Origin: Sorghum bicolor
Taxonomy: Eukaryota; Streptophyta; Magnoliopsida; Poales; Poaceae
NCBI RefSeq assembly: GCF_000003195.3
Contig: NC_012873.2
Location: forward strand, 6,905,894 to 6,969,893
DNA length: 64,000 bases
Reading direction: 5' to 3'
Positions 1 to 10,200 of this stretch are shown in pieces. The position numbers and the translations under genes were made by a program. The number at the start of each line of letters is the position of its first letter. Within the stretch, counting starts at the first letter, position 1. The notes under the pieces are model-generated. The model saw nothing but the letters and a program-made list of their open reading frames with translations. It was not told the DNA's origin and did no database searches.

Positions 1-1755
1 TTGTGTGGTTGTTCCAAACTAGTACCTCCAGTTAATCCTTTTACTTGGATGAAAGTGTAAGAATCTGCAATTGGGTTGTGCTTTGCTCATTTAGATTCGC
101 ATTTTAGGTGGTGATTATGGGTTTTTTGTTTGTGCTTTAATTTGGTCATTCAGATTTATAATTTAGGTGCTGATTGTGGGTATTTTATTGTTTGGGGGAT
201 CCAATCACCGACGACTATAGAAAGGGGTTTGGGGGTGTCAACTTTGACATGGCGTGGTGGTAGGACGGGATGATGGTGCGGTGGAAGACGGCGGGAGCAT
301 CGCGGCGTGAGTAGTCTCCAGTGGGCTATGAATAGGGGAGGACGAGGTCCAGGGATGATAATGGGAGATGGGCGGCACGCTCGCAGAATCACTTATGTTT
401 CTATTTAGATTTCTATTTAATTATATTTCTATACTATACTTATTTGATGTTGTAAATTTTTATAATTTTTTTTTATAATTTTGGTTAAACTTGAGATTTT
501 TTTTATTCTCCAAGATTCTTGAAATATTTTATAATTGGAAATAAAGAGAGTACGAACTTATCGAATGTTTATTATTGTGATTGATGGTAAGATGTAGATG
601 GCACTCAATTGGAATACTAACCAGATGATCGCACATTTTTGTTTTAGGTCCAAATATTATAGATCAAAATGTGGTAAGAGTTTGCTCCTGGGCCTTACAG
701 ACTTCCAGTCGTCTCCGTCTCCAAAGGGAGGAAAAGGGCTTCTCGCTCGCGACCCAGGAGAGGTGGGGCCCAGATCAACAACGCCCAGCCTTCTGAAAAA
801 AAAAAACTCCCAGCCAAGGCCCAGGAGCCGTCGAGGGTACCGTGCCGCAGATTGCCTGTGTTGTGTGTGGTGAAATTGGGCTCGAAGATGGACTCGCCTA
901 AACACCTTCTATTAACTTTTTTTGTTTTTCCAATAATCATCGCCCAATTTACTTTTACCGGGGCAAATCAATGTACTCTAAAGTAAAAAGGAGTTTTTTT
1001 TTTGCGAGGATACAACTCCATGAACTCCCATTCTGCCTTGATCCCTCCCTGGCGCGACGCTTTTACAGCATGGCTTGGCTGGTCTTTTCCAAAAGAGTAA
1101 AATTTACCAGTAGTCTCTAAAGTTGTCTAGATGTATCATGTAGCTTGGAACTGACAAACACGACACGTATTAGAGACAAAGCTCCACCTTAGAAAGATTC
1201 TATCTTTTTCTAAATTAAGATGATTTTTATATGAAAATTGTAGATCATACAACTTTCTAATTTTGAGTTTTTTCATTAAAGATTATTATAAAATGCTAAA
1301 AAATAATGTAAAGTTGTAGCAGCATATTAATAACACACTAAGGCTGGTCGTCTTAGTAATATATTTATTTTATGGTAGCAGATAAAGATACTTTATATAT
1401 AAAGTTGTAGATTTCGAGAGATGTATAAATTCCTAGTTTTGAGTTTTGTCATTTGAGATGATGCTAAAAAAAATACAAATTTTGAGTTCTCACGCTTTAT
1501 TATATTATTAACATAAAGTGAAACATTCACTACCGAAAAGTTAGAATTCCCTCAGTGTTTTTAAGTAAGTAATAAATCACTAACACTAGTTATAACATAT
1601 AAAACCCTCGCTAGGAGACATTCGGTAGAGAAAATTTATACTAAATTTTAAATGATAAAATACTAAAAGAATCTCACGTTACTACGAAAAGTAGAAAATT
1701 CTAGTTGTGATTACAAACGTTTAGGTTCCAGCGTTTTGAGGCGCGGCCGCACCAC
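1..1755. other. AT-rich intergenic stretch
   Basis: I see no gene here. Positions 700-905 are a GC-richer patch with short overlapping frames and no recognisable protein. Positions about 1510-1705 are a diverged copy of sequence at about 28700-28890 (shared phrases such as 'cactaacactagttataaca' against 'cactatcactagtcataaca'), so this is an uncharacterised dispersed repeat. Confidence 0.5.
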
Positions 1756-1758
1756 TTA

Positions 1759-1895
1759 GGCCTTGTTTGGATGTTGTCATATTCACTTCAATCCATGTGT
1801 GTTGGTGTGAATTGGGTGAAATTTAGTTCAAATTCTACTCCAATTCATCTCAACACATGTGAAATAATATGACTCCGACTACATCAAACAAGGCC
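1759..1895. mobile_element. Tourist-like MITE (137 bp)
   Basis: The terminal inverted repeats read GGCCTTGTTTGGATG at the left and the complement of ATCAAACAAGGCC at the right, with pairing continuing inward (gttgtcatat). The left flank is TTA and the right flank is TTG, so the 3-bp target duplication typical of PIF/Harbinger MITEs is present with one mismatch. There is no coding capacity. Confidence 0.75.
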
Positions 1896-2316
1896 TTGAG
1901 CTGCCAACGATACTCATCCACCACAGCACAATATTCAGCAACGCTCCCAGCTGCATGTTGACACAAGGAAGAAGGAACATAAGTCATGTGTAGTTGTGTA
2001 CTACTACTTCCTGAATCTCTACATGTTCAAATGCACTACGAAGCATTTCCAATGCGACTAGCGAGGAACGCTTCTGATCTTGATGGCATAAAGGACGCGG
2101 CAGGAGGACGGCGGCGAACTGGCCATTGCAAGTCTTTATGGGCTCTTGGACTGGACTCGGACCGCTTTAATCCACGGGCTAATTTAATTATATGGGCCGG
2201 ACCATTTTGGTGCTACCTCTGCGTTGCAATCCTATAACTATTATTATTAATACCGTATTGATTTTCTAACCTCATGATACAAGGTTTAAATAAGCACGAA
2301 ATAAACCCTTGCTTCA

Positions 2317-2450
2317 GAGTTGGGAGGGGAGATGAACGGGCTTGAGCCTCCGCTTACCCCTGGGCCTGGAGCCGGCCGACCAGGGCAACGATGCTGGGAC
2401 ACCGCCGTTGTGCAGCCGTGAGCCTCGCCCCCCACTCGTCTCCCAACTCT
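2317..2450. repeat. Small inverted-repeat element, copy 1 of 3
   Basis: A GC-rich block is bounded by AGTTGGGAGGGGAG at the left and CTCCCAACTCTTTTT at the right. Similarly bounded blocks lie at 21988-22148 and 34261-34490. The first two also share the upstream phrase 'cgtattgattttctaa', so they belong to a longer duplicated tract. I do not recognise the family. Confidence 0.45.
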
Positions 2451-2565
2451 TTTTATTTCTCATCTCGTCTTCCAACTCTTTTTATTTTCTTTTCTTTCTC
2501 TAGTGACATCTATCTATCTTAGCAGCCATTTGTTTTTATTTCTCTCATCAATATAACACACACAC

Positions 2566-2568
<3 letters not shown>

Positions 2569-2601
<33 letters not shown>
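2569..2601. repeat. (CT)n microsatellite
   Basis: About 16 CT dinucleotide repeats are preceded by a short (CA)n run. Confidence 0.95.
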
Positions 2602-2605
<4 letters not shown>

Positions 2606-2650
2606 AACCCCTGATTCGTTCAAGTTACGTCGCCCATCAGACATGTGGCC

Positions 2651-2957
2651 CACTTTATATATTTTTGAACTTTTGCACATAATAGCCACATATAATTTAA
2701 GTCAATCTCATGTCATTCTTATATGGGATTAATCATTTATTACACTAATGCTTTGTTATTGATTTTTATTTATAAGCTTGAGCCAAATCCAATTAAATTC
2801 AACAAAAACTTCACTTTATATAATTTTTAACTTGTGCACACAATAGCCACATAATGAAAGTCAATCTCATAAGGGATTAATCCTTTATTGCACTAATGCT
2901 TTGGCCTTGATTTTTATTTATAAGGTTGAGCCAAATCCAATTAAATTCAACAAAAAT
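2651..2957 (+). repeat. Tandem duplication, ~155-bp unit, two copies
   Basis: 2651-2811 and 2812-2957 are diverged direct repeats. Both start 'cactttata', contain 'aatagccacat' and 'gtcaatctcat', and end 'ccaattaaattcaacaaaaa'. Confidence 0.85.
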
Positions 2958-3040
2958 GTCTAGCTTATTATCATTGACATGAGCACCCCACAACAATTAT
3001 ATGTCCTGTTGGAACAAACAGATATGTTTACTAATCTTGA

Positions 3041-3117
3041 TCTATATCTATATCTATATCTATATCTATATCTATATCTATATCTATATCTATATCTATA
3101 TCTATATCTATATCTAT
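3041..3117. repeat. (TATATC)n hexanucleotide microsatellite
   Basis: About 13 perfect hexamers. Both strands stay open through it and give artificial Tyr-Leu or Arg-Tyr repeat proteins. It sits at the TC-rich 5' head of the Helitron-like segment that follows. Confidence 0.95.
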
Positions 3118-4146
3118 TCTTAAATATTAAAAAGCAAAAGGATTCTTCCATTGGTCTTTTTATTTTTCAAGGTACCCTCACGTCCTTGTGTCCTATGCAT
3201 GACCTGAGCTCACGACCCATAATCATACGAGTTAAGAATAACTCGCGTTCAATGATAACACATAGTCCGATTCGAAGATGTATTGGGTTCTGTTACAACG
3301 TACATGCATGTTTGCTATAAATAAACAAAAACTGAGCCAACAAGCCCCTAATCCCAATGGACGATCGATCAAGGAAAACATCGCAAGGGTCCAAGAACAT
3401 GGGAGACTTACACCGCGCAGGCGAGCACGCATGGAATGACACTAGGGAGCTAAGGGCAACATGACTGAGTCGTCATTGAGCTAGGCCATGAGGGCAATGG
3501 GCAACCACTCCTGCCGGTTGCCCCCGTTAGAAACATGGTTCAAAATTTCAACAAAATTTTAATTTTTAATGATTTTGGTTGTGGCTGAAAGAAAATTTTA
3601 AAATTCCATATTACATACCACATGTGCTTTATTGTAAATATATGTAACTCTAACACATATTTTCTATTGTTTATATTGCATATTCTTCTGCTCAATACAT
3701 ATATACCCATAAATCTTGCTAATGTTTTATTGGAATCTAACAACTTTTTTTAAAAAAATCTTACGTTATATTTGAGTATGGAAGAACGAATCTTTTATTT
3801 TCTCTGGTCGCCGGAGTGAGGTTCCTCGTTACAATAGCCAACAATTGCAAACCGGAGCGGAGAGCCGGAAATCAGCTATCGTTACCAGGGAAAAGAAATG
3901 AAAGAGCACAAAATTCGTTAAAGCCGGAGTGAGGTACTACGTCGTCACAACTCACAACAGCCAATCCTTTCTTTACCAGGGGGGAAAAATAAAAAAAGGA
4001 GGAAGATTACCAAATCAAAGCCAGGTTTACCTGGGAGAAAGATGAATGAAAAACAATAAAAGAAAGGAGGAAAATTACTAAATCAAATCAAAGCAAGGTT
4101 TACCTGGGAGAAAATTGGAATTGGAAAAAGGGGGAGACAAAAAAGC

Positions 4147-4218
4147 TGTCATAGCCAGGTTTCGTTCCCGGGATCTGTGAGCTGTCGGCCTACCGCGCTT
4201 CCGCTGCGCCACTACAAC
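4147..4218 (-). pseudogene. tRNA-iMet-derived tRNA pseudogene (anticodon GAC)
   Basis: The minus strand has the 72-nt layout of plant initiator tRNA-Met, including the D arm (GCGC AGCGGAA GCGC), the T arm with loop AACGAAA and stem CCTGG, and a TTTTTT run 3' of it. The acceptor halves GTTGTAG and CTATGAC still pair with two G-U wobbles. The anticodon loop is CCGACAG instead of CCCATAA, the anticodon stem has an A-C mismatch, and the initiator hallmark pair A1-U72 has become G-C. It is paralogous to the intact gene at 25070-25141. It is probably non-functional as an initiator. Confidence 0.75.
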
Positions 4219-4471
4219 ATTGGTGATTATGATTTCCTTTCATATTTTTATAGCATTTGAACCAGTAGTTTTTCCCCCCCATTTTCTTAATCCTACAAAG
4301 ATAGGGAAAAGACATATTTAGAGTTGGACGGAGAACAATTTCTTGTGAACTTCACTCGAATAAATCCTACAAAGATAGGAAAAATACTTATTTAGAGTTG
4401 GACGGAGAACATTTTCTTGTGAACTACACTCGACTAAAGGTTTTGACATGTCACATACCCATGTTTGTTAG

Positions 4472-4771
4472 TCTAATATTAAAAAGAGTAGGGATTCTTC
4501 TATCCGTCTTTTTCTTTCAAAGTACCCTTGCACTCTCTATGTCCTGTATGTGACATAGGCTTACTACCCATAGTCATACAAAGTTAAAACAACTCGTTCA
4601 ACGATAATACAGAGTTTGATTTGAAGACATGTGAAGTAACGATATAGAGTTTGATTCCAAAACATATTGGAATAGATAAGGATCAATGAATAATTTTTTG
4701 ACCCGCAAACTATCAACATTGCTTCACAATAAATTGTATGTCCATATTGCAACATACGTCACATTTGCTAG
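4472..4771 (+). mobile_element. Short non-autonomous Helitron-like element
   Basis: It begins TCTAATATTAAAAAG and ends 'attgcaacatacgtcacatt' + 'tgCTAG' followed by T, matching the 5'-TC / 3'-CTAG rule of Helitrons. The conserved interior ('cttctatccgtctttttc', 'gataatacagagtttgat') is shared with the heads at about 3118 and 24300. It abuts the 'tttgttag' end of the previous segment directly, giving a tail-to-head arrangement. Confidence 0.6.
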
Positions 4772-4934
4772 TAAAATATGAAAGTAAAATAATACAGAAA
4801 GAGATAGGAGTATAGACAAATGGCCTATGGAGCCAACTTGGAGCCTCAAGTCGAACGAGTCACGACTTTGGTGGACACCCACAAGACCTGCCAAGCAACG
4901 TCATTGCCACCCAGGCGACTCCGGCGCTATCGAC

Positions 4935-5145
4935 CAATGTTATCCTGTATGTTAAACGGTAAAAGTCGGTCACCCATTATTTAGCGTTTAAATAGTTTAG
5001 ACAGTGTTTAAAGAATTAAAACGATCTAAACGGTTTTACACAATATTACAAAAATATGCATATTTTTTAATATAAAATCAATTATTCTAACATTTATACA
5101 TATTTATGCAACTAAAAAAATCATTTACTTTAGTATGTATATGCA
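4935..5145. repeat. Left arm of an inverted pair, with CGTTTA-type motifs
   Basis: It contains 'gttaaacggt', 'agcgtttaaatag' and 'atctaaacggtttta', then 'tacatatttatgcaac'. Together with 5397-5450 ('catgggcggcgccagg...gaataccc') it matches, in inverted order, the tract at about 18590-18920 on the other side of the gypsy insertion. Confidence 0.45.
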
Positions 5146-5150
5146 TGTTA

Positions 5151-5393
5151 GGCCTTGTTTAGTTCCTAAAATATTTTGCAGAATTTTTCACATTCCTCAT
5201 CATATCGAATCTTACGGCATATGCATAGAGCAGTAAATGTAGATAAAATAAATAACTAATTATACAGTTTACCTGTAATTTGCGAGACGAATCTTTTGAA
5301 CCTAGTTAGTCTATAATTAGACAATATTTATCAAATACAAATGAAAAGGCTATTGTTCATATTTTGCCAAAAAATTTGGAAGTAAACAAGGCC
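5151..5393. mobile_element. Tourist/PIF-Harbinger MITE (243 bp)
   Basis: Perfect TIRs GGCCTTGTTTA / TAAACAAGGCC are flanked on both sides by TTA (5148-5150 and 5394-5396). The interior phrases 'taatttgcgagacgaatctt' and 'cctagttagtct' recur in several other elements of this window, so this is the dominant MITE family here. Confidence 0.9.
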
Positions 5394-5531
5394 TTAGAAG
5401 CATGGGCGGCGCCAGGGGTATGCCCCTGTATTCCATAGAATACCCATGATTTTTGTGACAAACACAAATATATGTATATTTACACATATGTATAACATGT
5501 TAGTTTGTTGAATGTTATAAATATGTAGCCC

Positions 5532-5536
5532 ATAAG
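5532..5536. repeat. Target-site duplication ATAAG (left)
   Basis: It is identical to 17525-17529 and directly abuts the TG of the left LTR. Confidence 0.95.
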
Positions 5537-5996
5537 TGTCGACGAAAGCTAGTCGGCAGTCTACCTTGGGGTATACCCACGGTAGTAGTTTATCGGTAGA
5601 CGGTGCGCAAACTACGAACTCGATGGTGACGCAAGACACGGACAAGCTTTTTATCCAGGTTCGGCCGCCGAGTTGGCGTAATACCTACGTCCTGCGTCTG
5701 GTTGTATTGATTTGTGCTGAGAGAATATGATGTCCTAGGGGGGTCCCTTGCCCCTCCTTATATAGTCTGGAGGGCAGGGTTACAGATCTGGAAACTAATC
5801 CTAGTCGGTTACAATTGCTATAGATAGTTCAATATCAATTCCTATTCTAACCGACTAGAATCTTGCTTGATCTCCACGTCTTGTTTCTTTGCGCGAAACT
5901 CCGTGCTGTCGGATTAAGCCTTGAACTCATCTCGTAGTGGGCCAAGCTTCCTGGCCGAAGTCTAGCCGTAAGGGTATAGGGGTTTATACCCCCACA
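5537..5996 (-). repeat. 3' LTR of the gypsy element (left LTR)
   Basis: 460 bp, starting TGTCGACG and ending CCCCCACA on the plus strand (TG...CA termini). It is identical to 17065-17524 except for four transitions. The minus strand carries CTATATAAGG at 5756-5764, a good TATA box for the U3 promoter. Confidence 0.97.
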
Positions 5997-6012
5997 GCTA
6001 GTCCCCGAGCAC
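5997..6012 (-). other. Polypurine tract (plus-strand primer site)
   Basis: On the minus strand the sequence next to the 3' LTR reads GGTGCTCGGGGACTAGC and then the LTR start TGTGGGGG. Its position and purine-rich core CTCGGGGA fit a PPT. The core GTGCTCGGGGACT recurs in the following 860 bp. Confidence 0.7.
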
Positions 6013-6862
6013 CATGTATTGTGATGCAACACGCCGTCTTGAGCTTCTTCGATCAGTGAGACTTGGCGTCTTCAATAAGCGGGAAAGTCGCCCAAACAGT
6101 TGCAACGGTTCTTTGACCAACTTGAAAGACAGTTGATCAACATTGACATCGAAGAAGCAGGTTGTTCGAAGAATGCATGGTGCTCTTAAAAAAAATTTCT
6201 TTCCTGGTGAAGTGTGCCCACTTTACCTTTTTGAAAGGTAGAAACATCAAGAAAGCAAGCAAATTCACCGCTAGGTGAAGTGTGCCCACTTAGTCCCCGA
6301 GCCTGGTAGTAGGTGACGTAGGCACGTGGTGCCAGGGTCAAAAGAAAATTGCCCAAAGTAGTTTTGAGACTGAGATGCATCGCGAGATGCATCGTACCGA
6401 TGTAGTCCCCGAGCTTGCTGGAAGGCGAAGTATGAGCCTTGTAGCAAGGTCTAAACTGAATTTGCCAGTCTCCGAGCATGTCATGCTCGTCTGCAATTGA
6501 AGAGACCAATTGACCAATCCCCGAGCACTAAGTGCGCTCCTTGGAATTCTATGTTGCTGTACCGTACGACCAGTCCCCGAGCATCGAGTGCTCGGTGGTC
6601 GGTGCATGCTTTAAAGCTTCGAGCTGATAAACTAGGCGACCAGTCCCCGTGCATGTCATGCTCGTCTGCAATTGAAGAGACCAATTGACCAATCCCCGAG
6701 CACTAAGTGCGCTCCTTGGAATTCTATGTTGCTGTACCGTACGACCAGTCCCCGAGCATCGAGTGCTCGGTGGTCGGTGCATGCTTTAAAGCTTCGAGCT
6801 GATAGACTGGGCGACCAGTCCCCGAGCGTCGAGTACTCGGTGGTCGGTGCAGTCCCCGGATT
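5998..6862 (-). repeat. Array of PPT-like motifs in the 3' untranslated region
   Basis: The plus-strand motif AGTCCCCGAGCA, or a close variant, occurs at about 5999, 6292, 6403, 6467, 6518, 6571, 6642, 6694, 6747, 6816 and 6850. Read on the element's own strand, these are copies of the PPT core (TGCTCGGGGACT). Several are followed by CGAGTGCTCGG, which can form a small hairpin with it. Confidence 0.85.
6476..6825 (+). repeat. Tandem repeat, two 175-bp units
   Basis: 6476-6650 and 6651-6825 are nearly identical, starting 'gcatgtcatgctcgtctgca' and containing 'ggaattctatgttgctgtac'. Differences are confined to the last ~25 bp. A partial third unit ('ccgagcgtcgagtactcgg') follows. Tandem repeats in the 3' UTR are known for Tat/Ogre-type elements. 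Confidence 0.93.
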
Positions 6863-7148
6863 GTTGACTTTCTGGCATATTTGTCTTCTTGTTTTTGAAA
6901 AGATCTTTCCAGTTAAAGTTGACGTGACGAGGCCTCCTAACCACGGGGTGTCAGACGGATGCATGAAAAGTTGCGCCTGGCAACTGTGCAGCCGCCCTTT
7001 GCATGGTTTGAGAAAAGGAAACCATCAATTGGTACGAAAAATCTGCCGCATTAATTGTCCATAATCATTGTAAACCGAAACGCCGCATCCGCCGCATGGC
7101 CCGCCCACCTCCCGAGAATACTGGAAGTAGGAGAGGTGGAGTTGCGGG

Positions 7149-7157
7149 CTATAAGAG
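7149..7157 (+). promoter_or_regulatory. Candidate TATA box of the antisense gene
   Basis: CTATAAGAG lies 119 bp upstream of the ATG at 7268, in a GC-rich context. The spacing fits a short 5' leader. No other TATA-like site lies close upstream. Confidence 0.45.
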
Positions 7158-7267
7158 CCTGATAGTTCCGCCTGTACTGCTTACCCTGCCATTGCCTTCA
7201 AACCTTCCGCTCTCATCTCCTCCAATCGCCTGCATCTTCCTAACTCAAGCCCACATTCGCACCTCCA

Positions 7268-10200
7268 ATGGCGAAGAGCGACTCCAGGAAGAGGGCCGAA
7301 CTGATGGCCAAGGAGTGGAAAAAGTCTCGCAGCACCACGAAATCTCTTGGTGACCTCGTCGATATGGGGCTTCTGCACGACGCGGAGCTCGGCGGCTGGA
7401 GGGCACCGGAGGGGGAGAGCTACCCCGACCCTCGCGCCGGTGAGATCGTCGTATTTGAAGATTTCATTAAGAGAGGCTTTGGTGTTCCTGTTCATCCTTT
7501 TCTTCAAGGTCTTCTTTTGTACTATGAGATCGGGATTTGCAATCTGCACCCGAACTCAATTCTCCTCATTTCCACCTTCATCCACCGGTGCGAGGCCTAT
7601 GTTGGCATAGAGCCGCACTTCGATCTTTTTCGGTATCTTTTCTGCTTGAGGAAGAAGGGAGCAGTTGGAGGCTCCAAGGTTGCAGGTGGAGTATACCTCA
7701 ACCTTCGTGATGGAATGAAGAATCGCTACCTGCACTGCCCATGGAACACTTCCTTGACCGAATGGTACAGGAAGTGGTTCTACATCAGGGAGGAACCGGG
7801 CAGTTCCACGTTCTGCGACGTGGGATACATTCCTGAGAAGAGGACGAGCTGGACCGAACGCCCGGAGTTCGACGGTCCAGTGGCGGATCTCATGAAGCTG
7901 ATCGACTGGTCGCGCCTGGACGGGCTTGGCGTGGTCGGCAACTTCATTTGCCGCCGGGTGATGCCCTGCCAGAAGAGGGTGCACTCGGCGTACGAGTATG
8001 CCGGAAGCGCGGACCCGACCAGGATGCGGCCGGAGATCTTGGAGAAAGCGGAGGTACAACAGCTGTTGAACGAGCTGTTTAACTTCGCGGATGGGGGCTT
8101 CATCCGTGGCAGTGATCGGGTGCAAGCCTTCAAGTTAGGACGACCAGCACCAAAGGTATGTAGCAGATTCTGTTTTAGCATTCGTATATCGTCTGCAGTT
8201 GACTCATCTCTGTTGTTTTTGCAGATCGGCGATGTCGACCGGTGCACAATGTATGTATCACTGGCACCGGGGATGGAAAATCCTGCGGGAGAAGTCCCGC
8301 CAGAGGAGGACGCTGCTCGGTGTACTCATTACACCAGCAGTGAGGAAGACCAAGCCCGCCCCGTCCCGACCTCCGAGGAGAGGGTAACGGGGAAGAGGCC
8401 ATTGCCGGCAGATCCCTTGCCGACACCGGAGCTGCCGGCAGATCTACCGGCGGAGAGCAGCCAAGCACCGAAGCGTCGTCGGCTCGTGCGGATCGTCGAC
8501 GACGACGACGAGGAGGAGGCTGCGCCGTCGTTGGTCCGACGGCCTCGGAGCCGCCCAGACAATGCGTCGGTCGCCACTGATCGAGTGGCCAGCGGCGCCG
8601 CTGCCCCGCAAGCTGTCGAGATGGGGGCACAGGTGCCGACCGGCCGGGCGAGGAGGAGGTTCACCGCGACCCACCGTCGTTCAGACCTGTAAGTGTTCGA
8701 CTTACGTATTTTGGACTCCTCCTTTTTTTTAACTTTTGTTCCTGTAGTGCGGCATCGGATGTCGACCCCGGCCAAACTGCCAGCCAGGGAACGGGCGAGC
8801 CTGCCCGCGGTTCTGGGGATGCGGCCCCCAGACCACAGAGCAGCCAACAGCTGCAGTCGCGCCTGGGAGCACCGAGGGGCTCCCGAGCGCGGCGCCGACT
8901 ACGACAAGCAGCCCGACCAGGGCTGGAGAGGCTCCCCCAACTGACTCCCCAGAGAAGGGAAGATCTCCGACCGCTCCTCCTGCCGGGGGGAGTGAAGTCC
9001 CCACGCCGCCCCGAGCAGGAGCCTCTTCGGCTGCAGGCTCCCCAGGTCTGGTCCAAGGGCCAGTAATACCTGGGACCACCACCGGGGGTGACGCAGCACA
9101 GGAGGAGGAAACCCGGGCGGCCTCCGATGATGAGGTGGAAGAGATCGATGGTCGTCCCCGTGATGGCCGCCAACATGTGTATGTGTGGCGCCAACGCGGG
9201 GATCACTTTATCGGGCATGAGGAGCTCGCCGAGACCGAAGAGGCCGCCAGGGTGGAGCGCGCGGCCAAGCGCCTCGTCGACGAAGTCAAGGTAAGCGGCT
9301 GTTTGTACTGCTGCACATTCTTTTGCCTTGTCTTGCATGCTCGTTATATGCTTGCTTTGTAGGACGCAATGAAAACGGCGAAGTACCGGAAACGGTGCTT
9401 TGACCAGATAGAAGGCGTCATGGCCGAGAACAAGGCCCTTGCCGCGGAGGTAGACCGGTTGCGGGCGGAGGTCGGGGAGAAGGTGGTCGAAATGAGTGCC
9501 GAAAAGGAGCGTCGTCTCGACCTCGCTCGTCGTTTGGCCGACCAGTACCGGCTGCAAGAAGGTTAGTCACACGCTCCGAGCAGCTTCGCGTACTTGTATA
9601 GTTTGCTTTGCTGACCAGTTTAGGATTCACGCAGACTTGGAGGAGGAGGTGGCGAGCCTCCGACAAGAGAAGGAGCAGCTCAGCCAACAGCTCGCCGGTG
9701 CGCTGGAGTCCGGGCGGCGAGCAGAAGAGGAATTGGGTCGAAAAGACCGGGAGCTATCTGGTAATGGGTGCCGCCTTGTTGGTTGCTGCCTGCCCCTTTG
9801 TTTGTTTGGTATGCCGAAAATAACGCTTCGTTTCATTTGCAGTGCTCAAGGTGAACGCCAAAAAGCACCTGGATGATCTGATCAAGGACCGGGACTCCTG
9901 GAAGGTCAACTGTTGCAGGATCTGGAAAGGAGTGTCCCCGGTCCTAGACCTGATCAGTCCCGAGCTCCCGGAGAGCCAGCCCCGCGCGCCACAGTTGACC
10001 CCGGTCGAGAAGGCGCAACGGGCGTGGGACTGGCTCCAGCAGTTTGTGAAGGACGCCGGGGAGTTTGCCGGCGCGCACGTCCTCAGCATGGTGCGCGCCC
10101 ACTACCCCCTGGTCGACTTGAGCAGGCTGGAGAAGGGGTACCCGAAGGAAGTCGGCCCACAGGAAGCGGACGAACTTCGGGGTAGTCTGCTGGACTTGTC

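Larger units (their letters stand above)
3041..4471 (+). mobile_element. Helitron-like segment, copy A, carrying a tRNA-derived sequence
   Basis: The left part has the plant Helitron-type head (tctatat... attaaaaag ...ggattcttcca), and an internal tail 'gttacaacgtacatgcatg' + 'tttgctat' at about 3292-3318. The right end reads 'catgtttgttag' immediately before another Helitron-like head at 4472. The interior is collinear with about 24282-25960: both copies contain 'caatggacgatcgatcaagg', 'gtggctgaaagaaaat' and a tRNA-iMet-derived sequence on the minus strand. Assignment as one Helitron is inference; nested or tandem short Helitrons would look similar. Confidence 0.5.

Noticed and set aside
2960..3320. 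Open frames giving Tyr-Leu or Arg-Tyr repeats
   Set aside because: They are translations of the (TATATC)n microsatellite.
5536..5730. 64-codon frame repeated at 17034-17258
   Set aside because: It lies in the LTR on the strand opposite to gag-pol and is duplicated only because the LTR is.
5998..6862. CRISPR-like array of short repeats
   Set aside because: Spacing is irregular, repeats are degenerate, and the context is the 3' UTR of a plant retrotransposon.
6186..7064. Several overlapping frames on both strands
   Set aside because: They are translations of the PPT-like tandem repeats and share blocks because the DNA repeats do.
7096..7353. 85-codon plus frame overlapping the start of the antisense gene
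   Set aside because: It is out of frame with the recognisable protein, with low-complexity Pro/Ser content; at most an upstream ORF.
9418..9687. Minus-strand frames opposite the coiled-coil exons
   Set aside because: They are shadows of the exons and their introns.
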